Source of the DNA: Bradyrhizobium diazoefficiens
GTDB lineage: Bacteria; Pseudomonadota; Alphaproteobacteria; Rhizobiales; Xanthobacteraceae
Reading direction: 5' to 3'
NCBI RefSeq assembly: GCF_018131015.1
Contig: NZ_JAFCJJ010000024.1
Coordinates: forward strand, 1-64,000
DNA: 64,000 bases
Part shown: positions 17,650 through 25,853 of the stretch, in pieces
Layout: each line of letters opens with the position of its first letter
Numbering within the stretch: position 1 is the first letter of the stretch
Translations under genes and position numbers: made by a program
The notes under the pieces: model-generated
Seen by the model: only the letters and a program-made list of their open reading frames with translations
Databases searched by the model: none
Told to the model about the DNA's origin: nothing

Positions 17650-17667
17650 CGTGCGACAGAACTCGTC

Positions 17668-17788
17668 ATGGCCGGACTCGACCCGGCCATCCACGTTCTT
17701 CGCCACATGCCGATCGTGTCAAGGTTGCGGACGAACACGATCCCCGACACCCATGCTAATAATGATGCACGACACCGTGGATGGCCGG
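17668..17788. repeat. Composite intergenic repeat, family D
   Basis: A hairpin ATGGCCGG/CCGGCCAT lies at 17668-17690, and a 14-bp inverted pair (CCCGGCCATCCACG at 17682-17695, complement at 17775-17788) closes the element. It occupies nearly the whole space between the divergent gluQ and alkA-like genes, so their promoters must lie within or beside it. Confidence 0.75.
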
Positions 17789-17831
17789 GACAAACCCGCG
17801 CATAACATGTGAGAGAGTTTGCCGGGCCACC

Positions 17832-18479
17832 ATGACCATCCATCTTGAAACCCAGTCCGATCTCGAAGAGGCCATTCATACGCTGATCAAGCGCGATCCG
17901 CGCCTGAAGCCCGTGTTCGAGATCGCCGGGATGCCGGCCCTGCGCCGCCGTGAGCCGGGGTTCACGGGGCTTGCCCACATCGTCTGCGGACAGCAGCTCT
18001 CGACCGCGAGTGCCGCTGCGATCTGGGGTCGGCTGTCGACCGCCTTCGACCCCTTCGACCACGAGGCGGTGCGCCGCGCCCGCACCGACCGGCTGGGACG
18101 GCTTGGACTGTCCGCCGCCAAGATCAAGACCCTGAAACATCTCGCGCGCGAGATCACTGCGCAGCGGCTGAACCTCGACGTGCTCGCCGAGGAGGACGCC
18201 GACGCCGCGCATCACACGCTGATCACGCTGCCCGGCATCGGACCGTGGACCGCCGACGTCTATCTGCTGTTCTGCCTCGGCCATGGCGATGCCTGGCCGG
18301 CCGGCGACCTCGCCGTGCAGGAAGGCATCCGCATCGGGCTCGGCATGAAAGCGCGGCCGACGGAAAAGCAGATGGCGCCGCTCGCCGAGCCCTGGCGTCC
18401 CCTGCGCGGCGCTGCCGCGCATCTGTGGTGGAGTTACTACCGCGCGGTGAAGAAGCGCGAGGGCGTGCTCACGGCGTGA
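17832..18479 (+). CDS. DNA-3-methyladenine glycosylase II-like (AlkA family)
   Basis: This 215-residue HhH-GPD DNA glycosylase removes alkylated purines to start base-excision repair. The helix-hairpin-helix lies at LPGIGPWTADVYLLF (about 133-147), followed by the catalytic aspartate in WPAGDLAVQEG (Asp159). The FTGLAHIVCGQQLST block (about 44-58) is typical of the AlkA/MAG core. It lacks the N-terminal domain of E. coli AlkA, like many shorter bacterial MAGs, and lacks the FeS cluster cysteines of MutY/Nth. The ATG at 17832 is chosen because the longer frame would begin in the repeat. Confidence 0.9.
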   Translation: MTIHLETQSDLEEAIHTLIKRDPRLKPVFEIAGMPALRRREPGFTGLAHIVCGQQLSTASAAAIWGRLSTAFDPFDHEAVRRARTDRLGRLGLSAAKIKTLKHLAREITAQRLNLDVLAEEDADAAHHTLITLPGIGPWTADVYLLFCLGHGDAWPAGDLAVQEGIRIGLGMKARPTEKQMAPLAEPWRPLRGAAAHLWWSYYRAVKKREGVLTA

Positions 18480-18608
18480 GCGCGACGAGCAGCGTTTGAA
18501 GCAGGGCCACATGCTCCCGCTGCTCGGGTAAAGCGCTTTCGACGTCGGCTGATCCGATATAGCGTCCATCTCAGAGGAAACGCCGCGAAGACGGCCACGA
18601 GGTCGCGC

Positions 18609-20384
18609 ATGCTGGACCGCACCAAGGATATTTCCGCCACCGCGCAAGCCTGGCTCGACGAGTTCGAGCGCACGTTTGGCAATCCGGAGCAAACGGCGCT
18701 CGAGCGCCTGTTCGTTGCCGAATGTTTCTGGCGCGACGTGTTGGCGCTGAGCTGGAACCTGCAGACGACCGCCGGCCGCGATGCCGTCACGCAGGCGCTG
18801 ACGGCTCTGGCGCCGAAGGCCGCGCCGAGCAATTTCAAGATCGCGCCGAACCGCGCCGCGCCGCGCTGGGTGATGCGCGCCGGCACCAGCACCGTCGAAG
18901 CCATCTTCAACTTCGAGACGGCGCTCGGCCGCGGCAGCGGCATTGTGCGGCTGGTCCCCGATGCCGCGGATGGCGACCGCCTGGAGGCATGGACGCTGCT
19001 CACGGCGCTCGACGAGCTCAAGGGTTTTGAGGAGCAACTCGGGACGACCCGGCCGCGCGGACAGGCCTATTCGCGCGACTTCCGTGGGCCGAACTGGCTC
19101 GACCTGCGCAAGGCATCGCGCGACTATTCCGATCGCGACCCGGCCGTGCTGGTGGTCGGCGGCGGCCAGGCCGGACTCGCGATTGCGGCGCGGCTGAAGC
19201 AGTTGAAGGTCGACACGCTGATCGTCGATCGCGGGACGCGGATCGGCGACAACTGGCGCAAGCGCTATCATGCGCTCACCCTGCACAACCAGGTACAGGT
19301 CAATCACCTGCCTTATATGCCATTTCCCCCGAACTGGCCGACCTATATCCCGAAGGACAAGCTCGCCAACTGGTTCGAAGCCTATGTCGAGGCCATGGAG
19401 CTGAACTTCTGGACCGGCACCGAATTCGAGAGCGGCGCCTACGACGACGCGGAGGGACGCTGGACAGTTACACTACGGCGCGGCGATGGCAGCAGGCGCA
19501 CCATGCATCCGCGCCATGTGGTGATGGCGACCGGTGTCAGCGGCATCGCCAACATGCCGGACATCCCGAGCCTCGGCAACTTCAAGGGCACGCTGCTGCA
19601 TTCGAGCCGTTACGAGGACGGCGAGAGCTGGCAGGGCAAGCGCGCCATCGTCATCGGCACCGGCAACAGCGGCCACGACATCGCGCAGGACCTGCATTCA
19701 AGCGGCGCCGACGTGACGCTGGTGCAGCGCTCGCCCACGCTGGTCACCAATATCGAGCCGTCAGCGCAGCTCGCTTATGCGGCCTACAACGAGGGCACGC
19801 TCGAGGACAACGACCTGATCGCGGCATCGATGCCGACGCCGCTCGCGAGGAAGACGCACGTCATGCTGACCGAGCAGTCGAAGGAGCTCGACAAGGAGCT
19901 GCTGGAGGGCCTGCGGCGCGTGGGCTTCAAGCTCGACTTCGGCGAGGCCGGCACAGGCTGGCAGTTCAAATATCTCACCCGCGGCGGCGGTTATTATTTC
20001 AACGTCGGCTGCTCCAACCTGATCGTCGAGGGCGCGATCACGCTCAGGCAGTTCTCCGACATCGAAGGCTTTGTGGCCGACGGCGCGCAGTTGAAGGACG
20101 GCACGAGGATCGCCGCCGACCTCATCGTGCTCTCGACCGGCTACAAGCCGCAGGAATATCTGGTGCGAAAGCTGTTCGGCGACGGCATCGCCGATCGCGT
20201 CGGCCCGGTCTGGGGCTTTGGCGACGGCCTTGAGCTGCGCAACATGTATGCTCGAACGAAGCAGCCCGGCCTGTGGTTCATCGCCGGCAGCCTGGCGCAA
20301 TGCCGGATCAATTCGAAATATCTGGGGCTCCAGATCAAGGCGATCGAGGAAGGGATTTTGGAGCGTGAGGTGGGCTCGGCTTGA
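18609..20384 (+). CDS. SnoaL-like/flavin-containing monooxygenase-type fusion
   Basis: The 591-residue protein has an N-terminal SnoaL/NTF2-like domain (about 1-150) and a C-terminal FAD- and NADPH-binding monooxygenase domain. The FAD motif VLVVGGGQAGLAIA is at 180-193, a second nucleotide motif VIGTGNSGHDIAQD near 346, and the ATG box VVMATGVSG near 305. The sequence DNWRKRYHALTLHNQ after the FAD motif is typical of class B flavin monooxygenases (FMO/YUCCA-like). It probably uses NADPH and O2 to oxygenate a small molecule; the substrate is unknown. The NHL-repeat gene starts 42 bases downstream on the same strand, so they may form a unit. Confidence 0.85.
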   Translation: MLDRTKDISATAQAWLDEFERTFGNPEQTALERLFVAECFWRDVLALSWNLQTTAGRDAVTQALTALAPKAAPSNFKIAPNRAAPRWVMRAGTSTVEAIFNFETALGRGSGIVRLVPDAADGDRLEAWTLLTALDELKGFEEQLGTTRPRGQAYSRDFRGPNWLDLRKASRDYSDRDPAVLVVGGGQAGLAIAARLKQLKVDTLIVDRGTRIGDNWRKRYHALTLHNQVQVNHLPYMPFPPNWPTYIPKDKLANWFEAYVEAMELNFWTGTEFESGAYDDAEGRWTVTLRRGDGSRRTMHPRHVVMATGVSGIANMPDIPSLGNFKGTLLHSSRYEDGESWQGKRAIVIGTGNSGHDIAQDLHSSGADVTLVQRSPTLVTNIEPSAQLAYAAYNEGTLEDNDLIAASMPTPLARKTHVMLTEQSKELDKELLEGLRRVGFKLDFGEAGTGWQFKYLTRGGGYYFNVGCSNLIVEGAITLRQFSDIEGFVADGAQLKDGTRIAADLIVLSTGYKPQEYLVRKLFGDGIADRVGPVWGFGDGLELRNMYARTKQPGLWFIAGSLAQCRINSKYLGLQIKAIEEGILEREVGSA

Positions 20385-20426
20385 ACCCCTCGTCGTTACG
20401 AGCGGAGCGAATAAAGGAGAATACCA

Positions 20427-21401
20427 ATGCCAGCCATTCTCGGCACCGGCGAGCACCGCTACCGCGTCGTCGAAAACTTTGCAAAGTTGCCGGACGGCTG
20501 GCAGCTCACCGACGTCGCGTCCGTCGCGGTCGACAGCAAGGACCGCATCTACGTCTTCAACCGCGGCGTCCATCCGATGGTGGTGCTGGACCGCGAGGGA
20601 CACTTCCTGCGTAGCTGGGGCGAAGGCCTGTTCTCCCGCGCGCACGGCCTGCACATCGACGCCGACGACAATCTCTACTGCACCGACGACGGCGACCACA
20701 CCGTGCGCAAATGCACCACCGACGGCAAGGTGCTGCTGACGATCGGCATCCCGGCGAAGCCGTCCCCGTTCATGAGCGGCGATCCCTTCCACCGCTGCAC
20801 CCACACCGCGCTGTCGCCGAAAGGCGAGATCTACGTCTCCGACGGTTATGGCAATGCGCGCGTGCACAAGTTCACGCCGGACGGCAAGCTCATGAAAAGC
20901 TGGGGCGAGCCCGGGACCGGTCCCGGCCAGTTCAACATCGTGCACAATATTGCCACCGACACCGACGGCTGGGTCTATGTCGCCGACCGCGAGAACCATC
21001 GCGTGCAGGTCTTCAACGGCGAGGGCAAATACGAGACGCAGTGGAACAATCTGCATCGTCCCTGCGCGCTTTGCTGTTGCGGCGGCAGGAGTCCGACCTT
21101 CGTCGTCGGCGAGCTCGGTCCCGGCCTTGCGGTGAACCGCAAGGTGCCCAATCTCGGTCCGCGGCTGTCGATCGTGGACGCGCAGGGAAAGCGCATCGCG
21201 CGGCTAGGCGGCGAGGAGGGGCCAGGCGTAGCCAGCGGGAAATTCCTGGCGCCGCACGGCATCGCGCTCGACTCGTTCGGCGACATCTATGTCGGCGAGG
21301 TCGGCGTCACCGACTGGAAGACCAGCTTTCCGGACGAGGAGATGCCGGCGGCGGTCCGCGCCACGCGGTGCCTGCAGAAGCTGGAGCGGGTGCGTGAGTA
21401 G
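20427..21401 (+). CDS. NHL-repeat beta-propeller protein (peptidyl-alpha-hydroxyglycine lyase-like)
   Basis: The 324-residue protein is built of NHL-type units (VASVAVDSKDRIYVFNRG, AHGLHIDADDNLYCTDDG, HTALSPKGEIYVSDGYG, VHNIATDTDGWVYVADREN, PHGIALDSFGDIYVGEVG), consistent with a six-bladed propeller. The nearest family in style is the peptidyl-alpha-hydroxyglycine alpha-amidating lyase group found in bacteria, whose bacterial substrates are not known. It has no signal peptide. An unusual CALCCCGG cluster sits at about residue 212-219. AGGAGA precedes the ATG by seven bases. It follows the flavin monooxygenase gene directly. Confidence 0.78.
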   Translation: MPAILGTGEHRYRVVENFAKLPDGWQLTDVASVAVDSKDRIYVFNRGVHPMVVLDREGHFLRSWGEGLFSRAHGLHIDADDNLYCTDDGDHTVRKCTTDGKVLLTIGIPAKPSPFMSGDPFHRCTHTALSPKGEIYVSDGYGNARVHKFTPDGKLMKSWGEPGTGPGQFNIVHNIATDTDGWVYVADRENHRVQVFNGEGKYETQWNNLHRPCALCCCGGRSPTFVVGELGPGLAVNRKVPNLGPRLSIVDAQGKRIARLGGEEGPGVASGKFLAPHGIALDSFGDIYVGEVGVTDWKTSFPDEEMPAAVRATRCLQKLERVRE

Positions 21402-21420
21402 CTGCGCCCGCCTCACAACG

Positions 21421-21547
21421 TCGTCCTGGCGGAAGCCAGGACCCATTACCCCAGGGAGTGCTTTGGCGAAGACTGGTGGTCGCGCGGTACTGATACTGCG
21501 TACCACCGATAGATTCCGCGGTATGGGTCCTGGCTTTCGCCAGGACG
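21421..21547. repeat. Complete composite intergenic repeat, family A
   Basis: Hairpins GTCCTGGC-GGAA-GCCAGGAC (21423-21442) and GTCCTGGC-TTTC-GCCAGGAC (21525-21544) flank about 80 bases containing CCCATTACCCCA and GCGGTACTGATACTGCGTACC. The same interior is recognisable, inverted, at about 95-172. It separates the NHL gene from the convergent Bug-type gene, ending 14 bases before the latter's stop. Confidence 0.85.
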
Positions 21548-21560
21548 ACGATAGAGAGTC

Positions 21561-22538
21561 CTAATCCACCTTGATCCCCGACGCCTTGATGATCGGCCAC
21601 CAGCGCTCGGCTTCCCGCTTCTGATAGTCGCGCTGCGCGTCCGGCGACTGCTGCTGAGACGGCGAGACCTGGATGCCGAGCTCGGCAAAACGTTGCTTGA
21701 CCTGCGTGCTCGCCAGTATCTCCACCATGGCGGCGTTGAGCCTGGCGATGATGTCGCCCGACGTGCCCCTCGGCACCCACAGCCCATACCAGAGCGAAGC
21801 AGAGTAGCCGGGAAGACCGGCCTCGTCGGCGGTGGGAATGTCCGGCCAGGACGGCGAGCGCGCCTTGCTGGTGACCGCGAACGGCTTGATGTTGCCGGTG
21901 CCGACCAGCGCCTTGAAGTTCGAGGCGGGCTCGATCATCGCGTCGATCTGGCCGGCGACGAGGTCCTGCATCGCCGGGCCGTTGCCGCGATAGGGCACGA
22001 ACTGGAACTGCGTGCCGGTCTCCTTCTGCAACGAGATACCGGCGAGATGACCGGTGGCACCGACGCCGGCGATGCCGACCGACGCCTTGTCCGGATTGGC
22101 CTTGAGCCAGGCGATCATCTGTCTGAGATCGTCCGCAGGCAGGTCCTTGCGGCCGACAATGAGCAGCGGCTCGCTGCCGATCAGGATGACCGGCTCGAGA
22201 TCGCGCAGGAGATCGAACGGCAGGGCATAGAGCCCGCCGGTCAGCATGTGCGTGGTCGACGTTCCGATCGACAGCGTGTAGCCGTCGGATGCAGCGCGCA
22301 CCGCGCTGCCGACGCCGAGCGAGCCGGCCGCGCCGCCGACATTCTCGATCACGATCGGCTGCTTGAGAACCGCATGCAGGCGCTCGCCGAGAAATCGCGC
22401 CAGCGTGTCGGTGGCCCCGCCTGCCGGAAACGGCACGATCATGGTGACGGGGCGTGATGGATAGTCCTCGGCCGCGGCCGCGCGAATCAATGTCGCGCCG
22501 AGCATGGCAGCGGCCAGCACCGCGAGCCAACCTCGCAT
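21561..22538 (-). CDS. Bug-family tripartite tricarboxylate transporter substrate-binding protein
   Basis: The 325-residue protein has a Sec signal peptide (MRGWLAVLAAAMLGATLIRAAAA) followed by EDYPSRPVTMIVPFPAGGATDTLAR, the hallmark N-terminus of Bug/TctC periplasmic binding proteins. Further family blocks are VENVGGAAGSLGVGSAVRA, VPYRGNGPAMQDLVAGQIDAM and SLWYGLWVPRGTS. Such proteins bind carboxylates or similar small acids; no TctAB membrane subunits are in the window, which is common for orphan Bug genes. A strong GGGGAGGGG site precedes the ATG at 22538. It is divergent from the HNH endonuclease gene. Confidence 0.9.
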   Translation of the reverse strand: MRGWLAVLAAAMLGATLIRAAAAEDYPSRPVTMIVPFPAGGATDTLARFLGERLHAVLKQPIVIENVGGAAGSLGVGSAVRAASDGYTLSIGTSTTHMLTGGLYALPFDLLRDLEPVILIGSEPLLIVGRKDLPADDLRQMIAWLKANPDKASVGIAGVGATGHLAGISLQKETGTQFQFVPYRGNGPAMQDLVAGQIDAMIEPASNFKALVGTGNIKPFAVTSKARSPSWPDIPTADEAGLPGYSASLWYGLWVPRGTSGDIIARLNAAMVEILASTQVKQRFAELGIQVSPSQQQSPDAQRDYQKREAERWWPIIKASGIKVD

Positions 22539-22700
22539 CAACCCCTCCCCTAATCACGGCGTTTTTGAGCGTTTGCCACCCCGCCGCCGCATTGCTTGCA
22601 CCCGAATAACTCGCTCAACGGGCTTCACAATCCCGTCACGCTGCATGTAGTATGTCAATACATGCTGCTTCGCAGCGTAGATGGAGGCCGGGAGCGTTAC

Positions 22701-23258
22701 TTGAACGCACATGTCTCGCAAGGCAGTTGGCCGGTGTTGGTGCTGAACGCGGACTTCCGGCCGCTGAGTTACTACCCACTGTCGTTATGGTCGTGGCAGG
22801 ACGCGATCAAGGCGGTGTTCCTCGACCGCGTCAACATCGTCGCTCACTACGATCAGGCGGTTCGAAGTCCCACGCTGGAAATACAGCTCCCGAGCGTCGT
22901 CTCGCTCAAGTCCTTCGTCAAGCCGACCACCCACCCCGCCTTCACCCGATTCAACGTCTTCCTGCGCGATCGTTTCGCCTGCCAATATTGCGGCTCGCCC
23001 GAAGACCTCACCTTCGACCACATCATCCCGCGCAGCAAGGGCGGCCAGACCACCTGGGAGAACGTGGTCGCGGCGTGCTCACCCTGCAATTTGCGCAAGG
23101 GCAATTTGACGCCGGCGCAGGCAAAGATGTTTCCGCGCCAGCACGCCTTCGCGCCCACCGTGCACCAACTCCACCGCAACGGCCGCCTGTTCCCGCCGAA
23201 CTATCTGCACGACAGCTGGCTGGACTATCTCTACTGGGATACGGAGCTGGATCCGTAG
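22701..23258 (+). CDS. HNH endonuclease family protein
   Basis: The protein reads NAHVSQGSWPVLVLNADFRPLSYYPLSLWSWQDAIKAV, then an HNH nuclease domain with CQYCGSPEDLTFDHIIPRSKGG...NVVAACSPCNLRKG. Zinc Cys pairs are at about 94/97 and 126/129, and the catalytic His at 107. This is a widespread alphaproteobacterial HNH protein of unclear biological role, not part of a restriction or homing system here. The start is uncertain: TTG 22701 has GGAG six bases upstream and matches the usual family N-terminus; in-frame ATG 22662 or 22596 would add 13 or 35 residues. It converges on the nos operon end. Confidence 0.83.
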   Translation: MNAHVSQGSWPVLVLNADFRPLSYYPLSLWSWQDAIKAVFLDRVNIVAHYDQAVRSPTLEIQLPSVVSLKSFVKPTTHPAFTRFNVFLRDRFACQYCGSPEDLTFDHIIPRSKGGQTTWENVVAACSPCNLRKGNLTPAQAKMFPRQHAFAPTVHQLHRNGRLFPPNYLHDSWLDYLYWDTELDP

Positions 23259-23483
23259 GGGTGGCTTGCCTGGCGTTGGCGAAGAACTCGCCATGACGTT
23301 GCACAGCCGATTAGCGCCGCTGACGGCGGCAACCATCTTGGCATCCGCCAACGCACCAGCCTCTGCATACCTTCCCTCCCGAGGTCATCGCGGCACCGAT
23401 GGCCTGCGATTGCAGCGGCGATTTCTCCGCCCTGAAGGCGTCACGATCGACCGCCTCCGGTCGAAACCAAAAATTCGCTCGCA

Positions 23484-24476
23484 TCACGCGACGAGTTCCG
23501 ATACTGACCCCGCGGCATCGATCAGGTGAACGCGCTCGATATCCAGGTCTCGCAGCAGGGATCGAATCCGTGCTTCCGGCATCAGGCTGAAGGCGGTGGA
23601 CAGGGCGTCCGCCGCTGTCGCACTCCGCCCCACGGTCGTGATGCTGCGATAGAGCGTGCTGCAACCACCTGTCGCCGGATCGAACAGATGGTTGAAGCGC
23701 CCCTGGGGATCGAACCGGAATCCGTATCCGCCTGAGGTCGAGACGGCGCGATCAACGATGCGAAGCGTCGTCCCGATCCGTCCCGCGGCTTGCGGATCGG
23801 CGACACCGACCTCCCAGGGGCTGCCGTCCGGACGCGATCCGATGGCCCGGATCTCGCCCATGTCGACAAGGCTCTGCTCGATGCCGTGGGCGCGCAACAG
23901 CATGACGATCCTGTCGGTCACGTAGCCCTGCGCGATGCCGTTCAGCGTGAGTTCCGTTCCCTTCGGCATCGCGATGCGGTCGCGGCTGACCGATACGCGC
24001 CGATAGCCGACGCGCGCCAGCGCCGACCGGATCGAAGCCTGCGGCGGGCCGGCAGGGTCCGCATCCGCGGCCGCGAAGTGGTCGACGTAAAGCTTCCACA
24101 GCGGCTGCACGGTCGGATCGAACGCACCGTCGGTCAGCTCGGAGTAGCGCTGTGACGTCGACAGCAGATCGACGAGCTCGGGAGCCGGATCCACCAGGAC
24201 CCCGGCCCGGTTCAATTCGGCCAGCGCGGAATCCGGCAAGTACAGGCTGAACAAACGATCCAGGCGACGGGCTTCGGAACACGCCGCCGCGACCAGGCGC
24301 TCCGCTTCCGCGCGCACGGGGTGGTGAATCTTCATGGTCGCGGTCGCGCCCAGCATCGTTCCGCGCCAGACCACGACATCCGCGTCCGATGCCATCGCGC
24401 GACCGAATGTCGGAAGCGCCAGTCCCGCCGCGGCCGCGCTGATGGTGACGAAACGACGTCGCGTGATCATCCGCAT
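23484..24476 (-). CDS. nosX: FAD:protein FMN transferase, nos operon (NosX/ApbE)
   Basis: NosX is an ApbE-type flavin transferase. The 330-residue protein has a Tat-type signal (TRRRFVTISAAAAGLALP) and the ApbE core: MLGATATMKIH near the mature start, FDPTVQPLWKLY, LTLNGIAQGYVTDRI, VDMGEIRAIG and NHLFDPATGG. In nos operons ApbE/NosX covalently attaches FMN to the Thr of an SGAT motif in NosR, and NosR here has that motif at residues 159-162. It is the last gene of the operon, 13 bases after nosL. The ATG at 24476 places the Tat motif correctly; a longer frame into nosL is rejected. Confidence 0.92.
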   Translation of the reverse strand: MRMITRRRFVTISAAAAGLALPTFGRAMASDADVVVWRGTMLGATATMKIHHPVRAEAERLVAAACSEARRLDRLFSLYLPDSALAELNRAGVLVDPAPELVDLLSTSQRYSELTDGAFDPTVQPLWKLYVDHFAAADADPAGPPQASIRSALARVGYRRVSVSRDRIAMPKGTELTLNGIAQGYVTDRIVMLLRAHGIEQSLVDMGEIRAIGSRPDGSPWEVGVADPQAAGRIGTTLRIVDRAVSTSGGYGFRFDPQGRFNHLFDPATGGCSTLYRSITTVGRSATAADALSTAFSLMPEARIRSLLRDLDIERVHLIDAAGSVSELVA

Positions 24477-24489
24477 GTTGCCGTCCCCC

Positions 24490-25029
24490 TCAGTCGGTCG
24501 GCCGGGGGGGCACGCCGTCAGCCTTGTCGTTGCCCGACCCGAGCACATAATCGCGCGGCACGTCGGTGAACGAGACGATGCGTCCGCCGTTCTCGGCGAC
24601 GAATTTCTCGGCCGCGGCGCGTTCCGAGAACGGCACCGCCTCGTCGCCTCCCATACCGCCCCTGGCGCGGCTTTCGATCACGAACGACGCCTTGCGGGCC
24701 TCGACCCAATTGTCCGGTCCCGGCTTGTCCCAACTGGGTGCCTTGCCCATGTCGGACACGTAGATCGCCAAAATGTCCTTCGGCTCGTCCGGCAGCACTG
24801 TGAAGGCAATGGTGTCCCGCGCCGAGGAGAACCAGACCGGCTCGATCAGGCTCGCGACGAAGATCTGTCCTTTCGGGCCCGGGTGCTCCAGAATGTTCAT
24901 GCCGCAATAATGACCGATCAGTTCGGCCGTCATCCTGTGAGGGGGCGGAAGCTTCGCCACCTGCTTCTCGTCGCAACCGGTGAGCACGACCGCAAGCAGA
25001 AGCGCGAACACAAGGAAAGCACGCTTCAT
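24490..25029 (-). CDS. nosL: Copper-binding lipoprotein NosL
   Basis: NosL is an outer periplasmic lipoprotein that delivers Cu(I) for the CuZ site of nitrous oxide reductase. The 179-residue protein has a lipoprotein signal with lipobox VVLTGC (Cys19) and the conserved copper motif IGHYCGMNI (Cys42, Met44), followed by the NosL fold with QIFVASLIEPVWFSSARD. The ATG overlaps the nosY stop as ATGA, so translation is coupled. A much longer in-frame stretch upstream runs antisense-like through nosY's codons and is not part of the gene. Confidence 0.94.
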   Translation of the reverse strand: MKRAFLVFALLLAVVLTGCDEKQVAKLPPPHRMTAELIGHYCGMNILEHPGPKGQIFVASLIEPVWFSSARDTIAFTVLPDEPKDILAIYVSDMGKAPSWDKPGPDNWVEARKASFVIESRARGGMGGDEAVPFSERAAAEKFVAENGGRIVSFTDVPRDYVLGSGNDKADGVPPRPTD

Positions 25030-25853
25030 AGCTCCCTCCGCGAAAAAGCGAGCGCTGCGGCTCCGAGCGGGACGACCGTCCAGAACAGCAGGGCGATCAG
25101 CAACACCTGGCCGGACAATAGCGTGGTCTGCGCGAGCCCTGCCATCCCGGCGAAGCTGCTGACATTGGCGAAACCGGTGAGATTGAACAGCCGGTAGACG
25201 TCGGTCGGGTTCAACAACAGCATGGCGTCGACCGCGGCCGCAGAGATGTTGCGGCCCTGGTCCACCGCGAGAATCCCGAGCAATGCCATGTCGTAAATCA
25301 GGACCAGGAGAAGCCAGAGGCCGATACAGACGCCGGCGGCCGTCCCGCGGTCGCGGACCAGTGCACTGACGAGATAGCCGATCGCGACGAACACGGCTCC
25401 GAGCAGCACGGACGAGCCGATCATCGCGGCGAAGGCGACAAGACTGTCCGACCCGATCGGGCTTCCCGTCGCGACCAGCGCCGCAGCGGCGATGCCGTAG
25501 CCGAGGCAGGTCGCGAATGCGAGCACCGCCAAATGACCGATGAACTTTCCGAGCAGCACCTGCCAGCGCGCAACCGGGTAACTCAGCAGCAACAGCATGG
25601 TCCCCCGCTCCATGTCGCCCACGATGGCATCGTGCGAGATCAGAAGCGCGATCAGGGGAATCAGGAAGATAGTGAGGCTCGACAGGCTGACGATCACGAC
25701 GTCGAGCGCGCGCACGCCGACGGTTCCGGTCGGCGCGCTGCCGAGGAATGTCAGCGACAGCGCGAGTCCGGCGAGCAGCAGCGTCGAGGCCAGCACCCAT
25801 CGGTTCCTGACCGCCTGGTGAATCTCCTTGCGCGCGATGATGAGGGGATTCAT
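25026..25853 (-). CDS. nosY: ABC transporter permease NosY
   Basis: NosY is the membrane subunit of the NosDFY complex that matures the copper site of NosZ. The 275-residue protein has about six hydrophobic helices, with first helix segment NRWVLASTLLLAGLALSLTFLGSAP and conserved loops GDMERGTMLLLLSYPVARWQVLLGKF and LLLNPTDVYRLFNLTG. Both ends overlap neighbours by four bases (ATGA with nosF upstream and nosL downstream), showing tight coupling in nosDFYL. Confidence 0.94.
   Translation of the reverse strand: MNPLIIARKEIHQAVRNRWVLASTLLLAGLALSLTFLGSAPTGTVGVRALDVVIVSLSSLTIFLIPLIALLISHDAIVGDMERGTMLLLLSYPVARWQVLLGKFIGHLAVLAFATCLGYGIAAAALVATGSPIGSDSLVAFAAMIGSSVLLGAVFVAIGYLVSALVRDRGTAAGVCIGLWLLLVLIYDMALLGILAVDQGRNISAAAVDAMLLLNPTDVYRLFNLTGFANVSSFAGMAGLAQTTLLSGQVLLIALLFWTVVPLGAAALAFSRREL

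Noticed and set aside
17451..19307. 618-codon minus-strand frame across alkA-like and FMO genes
   Set aside because: It is antisense to two clear genes, and only its last part is real gluQ sequence in another frame.
22701..23258. HNH gene as part of a restriction or homing system
   Set aside because: No methylase, intron or inserted-host gene is seen; it matches a free-standing alphaproteobacterial HNH protein.
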